Part shown: positions 34,901 to 46,310 of the stretch, in pieces
Numbering within the stretch: position 1 is the stretch's first letter
Layout of the letters: every line of letters starts with the position of its first letter
Notes under the pieces: model-generated
Seen by the model: the letters and a program-made list of their open reading frames with translations, nothing else
The model's database searches: none
Told to the model about the DNA's origin: nothing
Made by a program: the position numbers and the translations under genes
Assembly: GCF_027172205.1 (NCBI RefSeq)
Contig: NC_070614.1
Location: forward strand, 37,020,001 to 37,084,000
Direction of reading: 5' to 3'
Length of the DNA: 64,000 bases
Source: Podarcis raffonei
Lineage: Eukaryota > Chordata > Lepidosauria > Squamata > Lacertidae

Positions 34901-37306
34901 CAATGCATCATTTCCTTCTGGTTGAAGATGCAATAAATTTGACCTCCACTTTAGTATCATTTGTGAAACTGGCACACCAAGACACAGCTGAGCCCTACCT
35001 GTTATGTTGACATAAACTCTGTCGCTGGAACCTGAGCATTTTTTAACTTGGTCTTGAATGAAGCAATACAAACACAGATAGATCCCTCCATCTGTTTCCT
35101 TGGCATTAGGAATGTGAAATACAGTACTAAATGAATCAGTACTAGAAAACAAATGCCCCGGAGTCCCTTCCTTGAAGAGATAGAAAGTTGCTTGTTCACG
35201 GTATTCATTTCTACAGTGGATGTAGAATCGTGTCCCTGGGATGATGAGAGGACTGGGCATCACAAAGATGGCAGGCTTTGGAGAAAGGTCCCCTTGAAAA
35301 GAGAGAGAACTGATATTTGGAAGGTGGAACATCTGCAACTGTATCACTCTGTAAATAGGAAACTTGCTCTTGGAATATCTGTTCACCTGGGACAGAGAAG
35401 ATGAGTGGCAATGCCATATGCAACGGCCTGACTCTTGTCGCATTTGGCAAGAAGGGAGGGGGCATTCTGGCAGGAACGGAAGTGGGGTGTGTGCAAGGAG
35501 TGGCACATTCCCATTTTGCCTCAAATGGTGACACAGGATGGCCCCCTCCTGTCTTTCTGCAACACCCATGTGCTCCATGGGGTTGTCTGTAGAGACATTC
35601 CCACCTAGACATATGCAACCAGTCGCAATCACGCAGAGTCCTTACATGTGTGTCCACACAGTGGATTCTCTGCAGACAACCACATGTAGCATGTGATTGT
35701 TGCCTGAAGGAGTGGGGACATTAGGGTTAGGGCTTAAAATGAGAAACTGCTTTGCTTTCAACGTAACTATGCCCTGCACATGAATAGGTCTAAGGACAGA
35801 GCAAAACTCTCACCTCTTATGTTGACATAAACTTTATCACTGAATTCTGAGCATTTATTTTCATTAAAGCAATATTTGCACTTGTAGAACCCGCCATTGG
35901 GTTCTACATGTTTGGCATTAGAAAGGGGGAAATCTGTATAATATGAAGCAGTCTTAGAATCCACAGCCGCTGAACTCCCTTCCTTGACAAGAAAGAAGGT
36001 TGCTTCTGAGTTATTTTCAGTCTCACAGTGGATATAGAAATCTTCACCTAGGATGACCTGAGGACTTGGTCTCACTGAGATGGAAGGCTTTCGATAAAGC
36101 TGTCCTGGGAAAGAAAGATAACAGGAGTGAGATGGGAGACTTGTAGTAGACTTGTTTCAGGGTACAAAAATCCACAAAAGTGTGGTACGTGTATTAATCT
36201 GTGACATTTTCCAATTGACATATAACCTAAGGTCCTTTATGTTACTCGGTTGCTCACTCTCCTGCATAAGCCAAGACACAGGAGACAGGAAGGACAGCGC
36301 CAGTTGCGATTCATGCAGCCGGGAGGCAATGAAAGAGAAGGTTCTCCCTTAGTATCTGGTGATGTTTACAGTGGGAGGGGCAGGACTAAGGATCCCTGTG
36401 TCTAAACAGCCCTTGCACACAGGAGAAATAAACTGAAGTGGATAACTGGGAGGACGGTTTCCTTGACAGGTTGTCTAGAGACAAATAAATATGAGCAGTT
36501 CAACTTTTCTAGAAAAAGAGGTAGCGGAAATCACCATGAAAGCCTCCCTTGTTCTCTGATAATGGCAACTGCCCCCACCTAAAAGATGCCGGAACTGAGT
36601 TCCGACTGGAAAAAAGCCTTGAATATGAGACAGAGAAAGGCTACCATGAGAAAAGTAGTCCTGGTTGGAGGAGTCTACGGCATTTAGTTCCCATTCTTCT
36701 CACCCCCTATTTTTTATCACCATTCTCACGGCTGGCTGACACTCACCTCTGGAGATCTGCCACTGCCTGGTCAGCCAACACCCTGGAAAGCAGAGGATCC
36801 ATTTAGAGTGCAGATATCTGAGCAACAGAAATGGAAGTCGGGCCTCCAATCTCCCAGGCCTGCTCTTGCAAACACTCTGTGTGAGATTTTGACCAACTTC
36901 GGCCCATCTGAAGCTGATACAGGCTCGTCTTATCTTGAGCCTAAGCAGAGTAGTCCACACAGCAGAAGGATAAGCAGGTAAATGTGCTACATTGCTAATT
37001 TTATTTTATTTACACTCTATGCTGAGAGAATACAAACATCCATGCTGCCTCTGCCGGGAGCAGAGAAGCAACTGTCTCTCTAACAAAGAAACCGGGAGAA
37101 CAGTGAAAAACAGGAAACCAGTGTACGTCACATCCAGTCTCCCTTTCCCGTGGGAATCCAACAGTAACTTGGACTGTGGAATGCAAAACAATGTCTTGTG
37201 ACTGCAGTTGCTGCTCAGTGAGGGAAATAGAAACCAACACTCTGACCCCACCGCCCTCTAAGGAGTGAGACCAACCTAGAAAGAGGATGCTGGAAGGGAA
37301 TTTCAT
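29623..37306 (-). CDS. Gene 4: four-Ig activating LRC-type receptor, partner of gene 3
   Basis: Exons in coding order: 37276-37306 and 36747-36782 (leader), Ig1 35814-36104, Ig2 34999-35292, Ig3 34468-34770, Ig4 32990-33280, transmembrane/tail 29623-29732. Total 1356 nt, 451 residues in one frame. Domain order and ends match gene 3 (C-x-Y-C...C-S in Ig1-3, WSESS in Ig4), but Ig1 differs at roughly 17 of 97 residues by eye. The last exon has the intramembrane Arg (EINIRLGVAGLVLL) and a minimal tail, so signalling through FCER1G is inferred. The gene is a fusion of duplication units: its ectodomain lies in copy C and its last exon in copy B, with an LTR-element fragment in the intron between. 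The Ig2 donor is GTAGGG rather than GTGAGG after a 1-bp loss, still a GT donor. A solo-LTR fossil lies between the two leader exons. Confidence 0.82.
30834..31075. mobile_element. Tigger-type MITE, copy B
   Basis: Duplicated counterpart of 8942-9183, with the same inverted repeats and TA flanks. Confidence 0.8.
31471..31763 (-). mobile_element. Ty3/gypsy-type LTR retroelement fossil, pol (integrase C-terminal) fragment
   Basis: Minus-strand sequence resembles the chromodomain-type gypsy integrase end (GDKVWLSTKDLPM, then RPFEVVEQIN). Only a fragment is present, with no LTRs attached; the element is broken. It sits exactly between duplication copies B and C, in the gene 4 intron. Confidence 0.7.
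31852..31930. repeat. (CT)n(CA)n compound microsatellite, copy C left edge
   Basis: Same locus as 21551-21627 after duplication, with fewer CT and more CA units. Confidence 0.9.
32515..32725 (+). mobile_element. Headless tRNA-type SINE piece in copy C
   Basis: Plus-strand tail of the same SINE family, ending ggtcaggggtccctttacct. It is preceded by three imperfect repeats of cacgtcaaaatgc. It replaces about 270 bp present in copy A just left of the gene 4 Ig4 exon. Confidence 0.65.
36880..37239. mobile_element. Probable solo LTR (fossil) between gene 4 leader exons
   Basis: A 360-bp insertion absent from copies A and B. It begins TGTGAG and ends ACCAACA (TG...CA) and is flanked by the 5-bp duplication ctctg (36875-36879 and 37240-37244). 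No coding part. It lies in the first intron of gene 4. Family not determined. Confidence 0.55.
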
Positions 37307-38022
37307 GGCTTGGCTTCTGTAGCCAGCTGTTTGTTCCGTTCGCTCCTAATTCTGCTGTCTCCCGAGTGAAGATCTCAGCTGGAGGCTGTTGCCGCTGAAA
37401 CCCAGCAATGTTCTGTGATGCAGCTCTTCCGCAGAAGAAATGACTCCTCTCTGATCGGCCAATGCTGTTGTCCTTCTTCCGTTCCCACGGCTGCCTGATC
37501 AACCACATCCCTTATTAGTTTGCATCTATCTGATGGTTGCTAAACCAGAGGAAGTGAAGGGCTGAGTGTTTGACGTGGAACACAACTCCTATTTTTAATT
37601 TTTCTATTTCTCAGAGAGAGAGCATCTCAGTAGTATTGTTGGGGCAAAAGAAATCTAGTATGCCCAGTTGTACATCATGGCAAATTCAAGCTCTGGTCAC
37701 TTACTGCCTCCTCCCCAAAGATATTGTGCTTATGCTGTCACTTTGGAACCTGTTGATCAAAAAAGCACATTTAAGGAACAATTAGGAGACTTGGTGGTGT
37801 GTCCCTCTGTATAGACTCACAGATACATCGTGAGTTGTAAATTTAAGCTCCAAAGAGGCATTGGGACTGCAGTCATGATGGCTCCCCACTGCAGAGGAAC
37901 GACCAGCTCTCAAATACTTGTTTCTGTCTTACTCTGATGCTGTCCTTGGCCCAGCTCTGACATTCATGGTTTTCTTCTATATAAAAGAACCGCAGCAAGC
38001 CTCAGGCTCATGTGCCTCCTCC

Positions 38023-38270
38023 AGTGTGGTGTAGTGGTTAAGAGCGGTAGACTCGTAATCTGGGGAACTGGGTTCGTGTCTCCGCTCCTCCACATGCAGC
38101 TGCTGGGTGACCTTGGGCCAGTCACACTTCTCTGAAGTCTCTCAGCCCCACTCACCTCACAGAGTGTTTGTTGTGGGGGAGGAAGGGAAAGGAGATGGTT
38201 AGCCGCTTTGAGACTCTTTCGGGTAGTGATAAAGCGGGATATCAAATCCAAACTCTTCTTCTTCTTTTGT
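38023..38270 (+). mobile_element. CORE/MIR-type SINE
   Basis: Starts ccagtgtggtgtagtggtta, core gctgggtgaccttgggccag, tail gcgggatatcaaatccaaac followed by (CTT)n. It lies in sequence that replaces part of the unit in copy C. Confidence 0.75.
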
Positions 38271-38465
38271 CAGGTAGGATATTAGAAGCTTCCATTTCCA
38301 TTTGGATTAACCAGAGTTCTCCCTGACTTCCAAATCATGGTTTGATTGTGGTGAAATCTTTCCATTAAAATAAAATGAAAGTCAAATTTTAATCTACTTC
38401 CTTCAATTTTTCTCTGTTAACAAAAGTAGAAGGTTACTGAGAGACCTCAGACTTAGCAAAGCAAG

Positions 38466-38660
38466 GAGCTCAGGAAGCTGCCTCAGAATGAGTGAGTCAG
38501 TTGGTCCATTGAGCCCAGTATTGTCTGCAATGACTGACAGCAGCTCTGCAGGATTTCAGGCAAGATTCTCTCGGTATTGTACTTGGAGATGTCAGGAATT
38601 GAACTGGGAATCTTCTGCATCCAAAACGGATGCTCTGCTACCAAGCTACACTCATTCCGC
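38466..38660 (-). mobile_element. tRNA-derived SINE, Ala-type head
   Basis: Minus-strand relative of 1718-1905: it shows gaatcttctgcatccaaaac and a tail opposite the cagaatgagtgagtcagttgg side. Part of the copy-C replacement segment. Confidence 0.5.
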
Positions 38661-40402
38661 ATTAGAAAGGCAGGCAGTCCCTTCCCTTGAAGTTAACGGT
38701 GACAACCACTGTGCGCAACATCTGACTCTGTGTAATAATCCATTTCCTCCAAAAGCAGGAGAAACAGAAGTGATACAAGGGGGCTCTGCAGAGCTCCTCT
38801 TTCTACAAAGTAAGGGTCTATATTCATCTTTCATTGCAGGCTGAGCAGACGATGAGGCAGGCTCCCTGGAACTCCTCTGAGAATGACTTCATGTCAGGAC
38901 TGGCCTGAGGTGTTTTGATGCCTGAAGCCAAATATTGTGCAGCGGCACTGTAATAACAGGGCAGGGCATCAGGTTATCTCAGAGACTCTGAGAGAGGGAG
39001 GTAGTATTCCACAGAGCTTTGACAATGGTCTCTGTCCACCCCCGTCCCTAAAATAGCACCCCACAATAGCTTTGGACATTTCCACCCTTTCCACCCTTCC
39101 ACCCCCTGCCTTTGCCACCCTTGAATTAAACTAGGGATCTTTCATTTCCTTCAGGGGATATGCACTAGCATTCTTCCATGCTGGCTCCACACAACAGTCT
39201 TCTGATCCCATACCCCGAAAATCCTCTCATTTCCCCCGCTGGATTTCAGGAGCTGCTTTCTCACTGAGGATGGGCATCGCGGAGTTTGCTACTCCTGCCC
39301 AATCACAGTTCAAAGCAACAGAAAAGCAATTACCTAACTCACAGTCACATTGGTTTTAGATGGACGGGTATGCTTTTTATTGCTTTTCATTTGATACGAT
39401 TACTATAAGAGATAAATAATAATAATAGACTTCCGGTTAGCGCCAGCGCTTAATGGCGGATTTCTCCCGGAGCTCCGGGAGAGATCTGCTTCGTGGGTTC
39501 GGGTCCTGCAGCCACGGCGGAGCGAGGACCCTCAAAAATCACAGGCGCGTAGCCTGTGAACTGGAGACTCGGCGGGCACCTTTGCGCCCCCCCGACGTTG
39601 TGAAATAGCCTTTTTAAAGGCTACGGAACAGCGGAGGGTGTGTGGAGCGGTGCTGAGAGTCGCTTTCACCCAGCCTGCGAAGCGAAGCCGAGTCGCCATT
39701 AGCGGAGAGCGCTGACTTCTTCCGGTGAATTTGGACTAAAAAGAACAATTTTCCGTGAGTAGGATTGAACTTTAAAATATAAATTGGACGTTAAAATTAA
39801 AGAAATTGGGCACCGAGACGGACAAGCACTAAAAAGGAAGTCTGCTTTCCGTTCTGTAGCAAGATCAAAGCGAAAGGCATTCCAGCTGTAACTTTTTGAC
39901 AGGAGTGCGAACTAAGAAATCCACCACCAAGCAAAGAACTCCCTCCCCCGAAGGCAGGAGGGGGGGGAAGAAGACTTTAAAGTGCTTTCCTGCCTGCTTA
40001 AAAGAATTTGAACTGTTTACCGCTGCTCCTTTACCTGGGGGTCGGACTGCCGGAGAAAAGGAACCGGCTAAGGACTGCCGCTACAAGAAGGTTAAAAAGT
40101 AACTGTAATATTGACTTTGGCTACTCTCAACTTGAAATACTTTATTTTGTTGCACAGTAAGTTATTTGCAGGATACTATTGATCTGGATCCTTTATAAAG
40201 AAAAAAGAATAACTGAAAGAGACTAGGAGGGCTTTTGTTTGTTTTTTGGAAGGTGTGGGAACAATTTGAAGGCAAAGAATTGACTTTACGCCCTCTAGAG
40301 GACTTGTGAATAGTTTCAGCAACAAGTGGAGCTTAAAACTTGAGAATTTTTTTTTCTGACAGCTTAAGAGTGTGGGAATGACCTTGAGTGAAAGACTTTG
40401 TT

Positions 40403-41461
40403 ATGGCAGATGGTAAAGAGAAAGAGGACTCACAAGAAACAACCTTGAGATCTGGTAGACAATACAAAGTCGATCTTTCTATGCAAAGAAGGGCCTCTGT
40501 ATCAGGAGCCTCTGGAACTGCAGCTGTCTCAAAGGCAAAAGTGAAAATAATGTCTTCAGAAGAAGCATTTGCAAAGGCATTGGGGAAAATAAATGACTCT
40601 TTGGAGGAACTAAAAAAGCAAGGCGCTGAAACAAATAAGAAAATTGAAGAAATCTCTGGGAAAATTGATTTAAATACAAAAAGTATAACTGACCTTGGGA
40701 ACAAAGTGAACTCTAATGCAGAGGCAATTGGGAAACTACTGGAAGATTCATCTACAACACGAAAGATAGCTGAGGAAGCTAAGGAAATTGCAACTGCTGC
40801 CGAGGAAAAGTTCCCACCGGTGTACAGGAAATTAGATGAACATGAGCTGGCACTTTCTATGCAGGATATGCAACGCAAGGAGAGAAATTTAAGGATCAGA
40901 CTTGTGCCGGAAAAGGAAGGAGACAACTTGGTGGAGTACTTGACAAAAGAATTCTCTGACTTTTGGAAGCAGGAGCTGGATAAGGAAGAATTTAAGATAG
41001 AGAGTGCATTTAGACTGGGAACAAGGCAGAGGAAGAACAGACCCAGAGATTGCTTAATAATTTTAAGATCAAAGGAGGAGAGAGACAAAATACTGAACCT
41101 GCATTATCAAACAACCCTTCGAATTGAAGATTTTCACATTGAGATTTTTAAAGATATTCCCAAAAGCATTTTGGATGCAAGAGGTTTTTACAAGGACTTG
41201 GTGACACTGCTGAAAAGGAACTACATACCATTCAGGTGGGAGTTTCCCCAAGGCTTGTCTTTTAAATACAAGGGGAAGAAAAGAAGAATAAAGACAGTGA
41301 GTGATAAAGACAAGTTCTTAGGAGAACACGAAGAAGACCTACAGAAAGAGACGTTTCCAGGACAAGGGCATCCTTCAAGCAAGGGACCACTAGATACGGA
41401 TACGGAACCACCGACAAAAGAGGAACAACAATTGGGAGCTGTAGGAGGAAAGAGTAAATAA
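40403..41461 (+). CDS. L1 ORF1 protein
   Basis: 352 residues from the ATG at 40403. N-terminal basic segment, then a heptad-rich coiled coil (about residues 60-150), an RRM-like core starting near RNLRIRLVPE, and a basic C-terminal domain. This is the usual order of the L1 RNA-binding chaperone. ORF2 begins 7 bases after its stop, as expected for a bicistronic L1. Confidence 0.85.
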   Translation: MADGKEKEDSQETTLRSGRQYKVDLSMQRRASVSGASGTAAVSKAKVKIMSSEEAFAKALGKINDSLEELKKQGAETNKKIEEISGKIDLNTKSITDLGNKVNSNAEAIGKLLEDSSTTRKIAEEAKEIATAAEEKFPPVYRKLDEHELALSMQDMQRKERNLRIRLVPEKEGDNLVEYLTKEFSDFWKQELDKEEFKIESAFRLGTRQRKNRPRDCLIILRSKEERDKILNLHYQTTLRIEDFHIEIFKDIPKSILDARGFYKDLVTLLKRNYIPFRWEFPQGLSFKYKGKKRRIKTVSDKDKFLGEHEEDLQKETFPGQGHPSSKGPLDTDTEPPTKEEQQLGAVGGKSK

Positions 41462-41468
41462 TCCCATC

Positions 41469-42431
41469 ATGGCTTTGCAACTTCTAACCTGGAATTGTAA
41501 CGGTTTAAATATTCCCAGAAAAAGAAAAAATATATTTCATGCTTTAAAGAAAGACCAATTGGACTTGATTTGTTTACAAGAGACTCACGTGACAAGAGCA
41601 CATAGAAAATTATTAATAAATAAAAGATTGGGACAAGAATTTATATCTTCAGACAGAGTAAAAAAGAGAGGAGTGGTGATTTACGCAAAGGAAAATTTGC
41701 AACCGAAACAAATTTTTAAAGACGACCAAGGAAGATATTTGGCAATTGAAATTCAATTTCAAGGAGAAAAGTTTTTGATAGTGGGAATTTATGCACCAAA
41801 TGAAGGGAAAACTGAATTCTTTAAGAAGTTGCATGAGACTTTGATGGACTACATGGATTACAACTTAATTATGATGGGTGACATGAATGGAGTAGTTTCA
41901 ACAAATATGGACAAAGCACAAAGACAGGTAGTTACAAAAGATGGAAGACTACCAAAAACTTTTTTTGAAATGACTGACAATATGGACTTGATTGACATTT
42001 GGAGAACAAAACACCCATTAGAAAGAGAGGGAACCTTCTTTTCTGAAGCCAAAATGACATGGACACGGATTGACCAAATCTGGGTGACTAGCAGTATGGC
42101 GTCGAACATAAAGAAAGTGGAAATCTGCCCAAAAACCTTCTCCGACCATAACGCAGTAAAGATGGTGATGAAGCAAACAACAACTGGCTCCTTCAGATGG
42201 AGAATGAATGACACCTTACTTAGAGACGAGGAGATTTGTAAGAAGGCCCAAAAAACTTTGAAAGATTATTTTGAAATCAACTTAAGGACTAAAGTAGAAA
42301 AAAGAATAGTTTGGGACGCAAGTAAAGCCGTGATGAGAGGGTTTTTGATACAACAAAATTCATTAAAGAAAAGAAAGCAAAATGAGAGGAAAGAGAAAAT
42401 CTTGGAAAAGATAAAAGAAGGGGAAAGGAAA
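41469..42431 (+). CDS. L1 ORF2, endonuclease part (5' part of the frame)
   Basis: APE-type endonuclease with all key motifs present: TWNCNG near residue 8, QETH, YAPN, GDMN, RIDQ and SDHN. The frame is continuous to GEGERK-type sequence at about 42431, where the DNA switches to the inverted segment. The next residues of the protein, LRLKPKSQ, are found on the other strand at about 45237. Confidence 0.85.
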
Positions 42432-45237
42432 ATTACTTTCCAGTCCAACATCATTCTAACTTTCATTAATTTTGTAGTATTTCTTTAAATAGTCCTTAAA
42501 CTTTTTCCATTCTTCTTCCGCTGCTTCTCTTCCCTGATTTCGGATTCTGCTCGTCATTTCTGCCAAGCCCATGTAGTCCATCACCTTCATCTGCCATTCT
42601 TCCAGTGTGGGTAGATCCTGTGTCTTCCAGTACTTTGCAATGAGTATTCTAGCTGCTGTTGTAGCATACATAAAGAAAGTTATATCCGTCTTTAACACCC
42701 CTTGGCCGACAATGCCCAAGAGAAAGGCCTCTGGTTTCTTAGTGAAGGTATATTTAAATACCTTTTTAAGTTCATTATAGATCATTTCCCAGAATGCCTT
42801 AATCTTCGGGCACGTCCACCAAAGGTGAAAAAATGTACCTTCCTTTTCTTTACATTTCCAACATTTATTATCAGGCAAATGGTAAATCTTTGCAAGCTTG
42901 ACTGGGGTTATGTACCACCTATAAATCATTTTCATAATATTTTCTCTTAAGGCATTACATGCCGTAAATTTCATTCCGGTGGTCCACAACTTTTCCCAGT
43001 CAGCAAACAAAATATTATGACCAATGTCCTGAGCCCATTTAATCATAGTTGATTTAACCATTTCATCTTGTGTATTCCATTTCAGCAGCAAATTATACAT
43101 TTTTGACAGATTCTTAGTACTGGATTCTAACAATTCAGTCTCCAATTTTGATTTTTCCACCTGGAAGCCAATTTTACTGTCCAATTTAAATACTTCATTT
43201 ATTTGGTGGTAGTGCAACCAATCTCTCACCTTCTCTTTTAATTTCTCAAAACTCTGCAATCTCAGTTTGTCCCCTTCCTTTTCCAGAATTTCCCAATATC
43301 TTGGCCACTTCGGCTCCATATTTAACTTTTTAACTGCCTTAGCTTCCATTGGCGACAGCCACCTTGGGGTTTTGTTTTCCAGCAAATCTTTATATCTGAC
43401 CCAGACATTTAATAGTGCTTTTCTGACAATATGGTTTTTAAAACCTTTATGTGCTTTAACCTTGTCATACCACAAATATGCATGCCACCCGAAAATATTG
43501 TTAAAACCTTCCAAATCCAAGATGTCTGTGTTTTCAAGAAGCAGCCAATCTTTTAGCCAGCAGAAAGCTGCCGCTTCATAGTACAGTTTAAAGTCTGGCA
43601 GGGCAAACCCCTCTCTTTCCTTTGAATCCGTTAATATCTTAAATTTTATTCTGGGCTTCTTGCCCTGCCAGACAAATTTAGATATATCTTTCTGCCACTT
43701 CTTGAAACAATCCATTTTATCCATTATTTGTAATGCTTGAAACAAGAACAACATTCTTGGCAATACATTCATTTTTATAACTGCAATTCGACCTAACAAG
43801 GAAAGCTTCAAATTTGACCAAATCTCCAAATCTTTTTTCACTTCTGTCCAAGTTTTTTCATAATTGTCTTTAAATAGGTTCACATTCTTAGCTGTCATAT
43901 TTATACCCAGGTATTTCACTTTTTTAACCACAGTCAACCCCGTCTCATTCTGAAACCTTTCTTTTTCAACCTGTGTTAAATTTTTCTCCAATACCTTAGT
44001 CTTTAACTTATTCAATTTAAATCCTGCCATTTGACCAAACTCTTGAATTATTTCCAAAACTCTTTTCGTACTAGCTTCTGGCTCTTGTAATGTAAGTACT
44101 AGGTCATCTGCAAATGCTCTCAATTTGTATTGTTTAGCTCCGACCTGGATCCCTTTAACCAGCTGGTCCCTCCTGATCATATTAAGCAAAACCTCCAGGA
44201 CCGATATAAAAAGTAGTGGGGAGATAGGACACCCCTGACGTGTCCCTTTTTCAATCTTGAACTCTTCTGTAACCACATTATTTACAATTAATTTTGCTTT
44301 CTGTTCAGAGTATATTGCACCTATACCATTTTCAAACCCTTGGCCTACCCCCATCCCCCGGAGGTTCTTCAACATGAAACTCCAAGATATATTGTCAAAG
44401 GCTTTCTCAGCGTCCACAAATATCAAAACAGCCTTGGTATTTATATTCACTTCAAGCTTCTCCAAAATGTCAATTATATTCCTTACGTTATCCGACAAAT
44501 GCCTTTTCGGGAGAAAGCCCGCTTGGTCCCCATGAATCTCCTCCATCAAAACTCTTTTCAATCTCTTTGCTAAAATATCAGCAAAGATTTTGTAATCCAC
44601 ATTTAGTAACGAGATGGGTCGGTAGTTCTTAAGTTGGGTCTTTTCAGTCTCTGTCTTTGGTATAAGTGTAATGTATGCCTCCCTCCACGTATCGGGTGCC
44701 TTCCTCCCCTCCATGATCTCGTTGCAGACTTCCTTCAAAGGTTGTATCAACCCTTCCTTCAAAACTTTGTAGTATTTGGAAGTCAGTCCATCAGGTCCAG
44801 GTGATTTGCCCAACGTCATGCTTTGAATGGCATCTTCAATTTCCTGTGCTGATATCTCCTGGTTCAAAATTGTCTTACTTTCCTGCGAAATCTTTTTCAG
44901 CCCATTTTTCTCGAGGAATTGTTGTATGTCCATTTCTTTCTGCGGCCCTTGTGTATACAGTTGTCTAAAGTAGCTCTGAAAACAGTTCCTAATTTCCACT
45001 GGGTTACATATGTTCTTTCCTTCCACTTCTAAGTTTGTTACCGTGTTGAGTTTTTGTCTCTTCTTTATTTGCCAAGCCAATAACTTGCCACATTTATCTG
45101 CAGATTCAAAAGTCTTTTGTCTCATTTGTTTAATTTTCCATTCTATTTCTTGATTCATCAGTTCCATATATTGTGTTTGATACAATTTAATTTCTCTTAA
45201 AATCTCTTGCGATTTTGGCTTCAATCTTAGTTTCCTT
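42432..45237 (-). CDS. L1 ORF2, reverse transcriptase to C-terminus (inverted segment)
   Basis: Minus-strand frame of more than 920 residues ending at 42456 (KYYKINES). It carries reverse transcriptase motifs (NYRPISLLNVDYKI, AFDNISW, GTRQGCPISPLLF, AFADDLVL) and a C-terminal cysteine motif (CWKCKEKEGTFFHLWWTCPK). It is the direct continuation of the ORF2 part at 41469-42431 but flipped. Its outer end (42438-42571) is an inverted repeat of 45239-45375. Confidence 0.88.
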
Positions 45238-45968
45238 TGGCAGAAATGACGAGCAGAATCCGAAACCAGGGAAGAGAAGCAGCGGAAGAAGAATGGAAAA
45301 AGTTCAAGGACTATTTAAAGAAATATTACAAAATTAATGAAAGTTAGAATGATGTTGGACTGGAAAGTAATTTTCCTTTCTATTAATAGTAATTTTCCTT
45401 ACTATTAGCAATGGTTAAGACAAGGAGAATAAGGAAGATTAGCTTAAATTTAAAGTAAAATAAGGGAAGATTTGCTGAGTAATTGATTAGAATTTGGAAT
45501 ACAGAAAAGGGAGGCATGAGGAAGTCGAGGAAGAAAGGTTTAAGAAATTAGGATATGAAATGGTACTTGTTTTTTTTGTTTTGTTTTTGTTATTGTCTGT
45601 TTATGTATTTGTCGTTGTTATGTATTGATTGTTTGTGTGGCTATAAAAATTGTTTAATAAAAATGTTTTTTTAAAAAAAGGAAAGTAAATGGTTACTATT
45701 AGCAATGGTTAAGACAAGGAGAATAAGGAAGATTAGCTTAAATCTAAAGTAAAATAAGGGAAGATTTGCTGAGTAATTGATTAGAATTTGGAATACAGAA
45801 AAGGGAGGCATGAGGAAGTCGGGGAAGAAAGGTATAAGAAATTAAGATATGAAATGGTACTTGTTTTTTGTTTTGTTTCTGTTTTTGTTTGTTTATGTAT
45901 TTGTTGTTGTTATGTTATGTTTGTGTGGTTATAAAAACTGTTTAATAAAAAATATTATATAAAAAAAA
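45238..45968 (+). mobile_element. Repeated L1 3' end: ORF2 tail and two 3' UTR copies
   Basis: Starts in the last codons of ORF2 (TSRIRNQGREAAEEEW... to NES and stop) and runs through a 3' UTR ending in aataaaaatg and poly(A) near 45680. A second 3' UTR copy, with a few differences, runs from about 45690 to 45968. Both are in plus orientation inside one pair of target duplications. Confidence 0.8.
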
Positions 45969-46310
45969 GATAAATAATAATAATAAAAAAGCAAAACACC
46001 CAGATAAGAAATAAAATCATAAGTTACAGTTATTTCAATGGGTTTTCTCTGAGAAGGACTTAGCTGAACAGTAAGTTAAGTGTTCCAAACTTACATAAAA
46101 AGCTCAAAAAAAAGGCACAGAAAACAGAAGCCTCCAGGATTCTCATCCCACCCCAGCCCCTTCCAAAAAGATTCCTTGGTGTTATCACAGAATAGAAATT
46201 TGGATGAACAAGAAATGAAACCAGTCTCTATGGGATTCCTGTGGCTTTGCTTGTCTCGGATGTCTCACGGAAGGGTCTTGACTTGTGGAACTGAGTCGAG
46301 TCAGAGCTTC

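Larger units (their letters stand above)
39428..45968 (+). mobile_element. Young L1-clade LINE with internal inversion and doubled 3' end
   Basis: Bracketed by a perfect 17-bp target duplication, gataaataataataata, at 39411-39427 and 45969-45985. Order: 5' UTR (39428-40402, with an aatggcgg YY1-like motif near the start), ORF1, endonuclease part of ORF2, then the rest of ORF2 inverted (42432-45237), then a second, plus-strand copy of the ORF2 3' end and two successive 3' UTR copies (to about 45680, then to 45968). All ORF segments are open, so the element is recent. It sits in copy C between genes 4 and 5. Confidence 0.9.
37307..46310. other. Intergenic region between genes 4 and 5
   Basis: Upstream of the gene 4 start are about 600 bp shared with copies A and B (the likely promoter side), then SINEs and replaced sequence to 39120. 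The L1 at 39428-45968 follows, then copy-C sequence leading to the gene 5 stop. No host exon seen. Confidence 0.6.
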
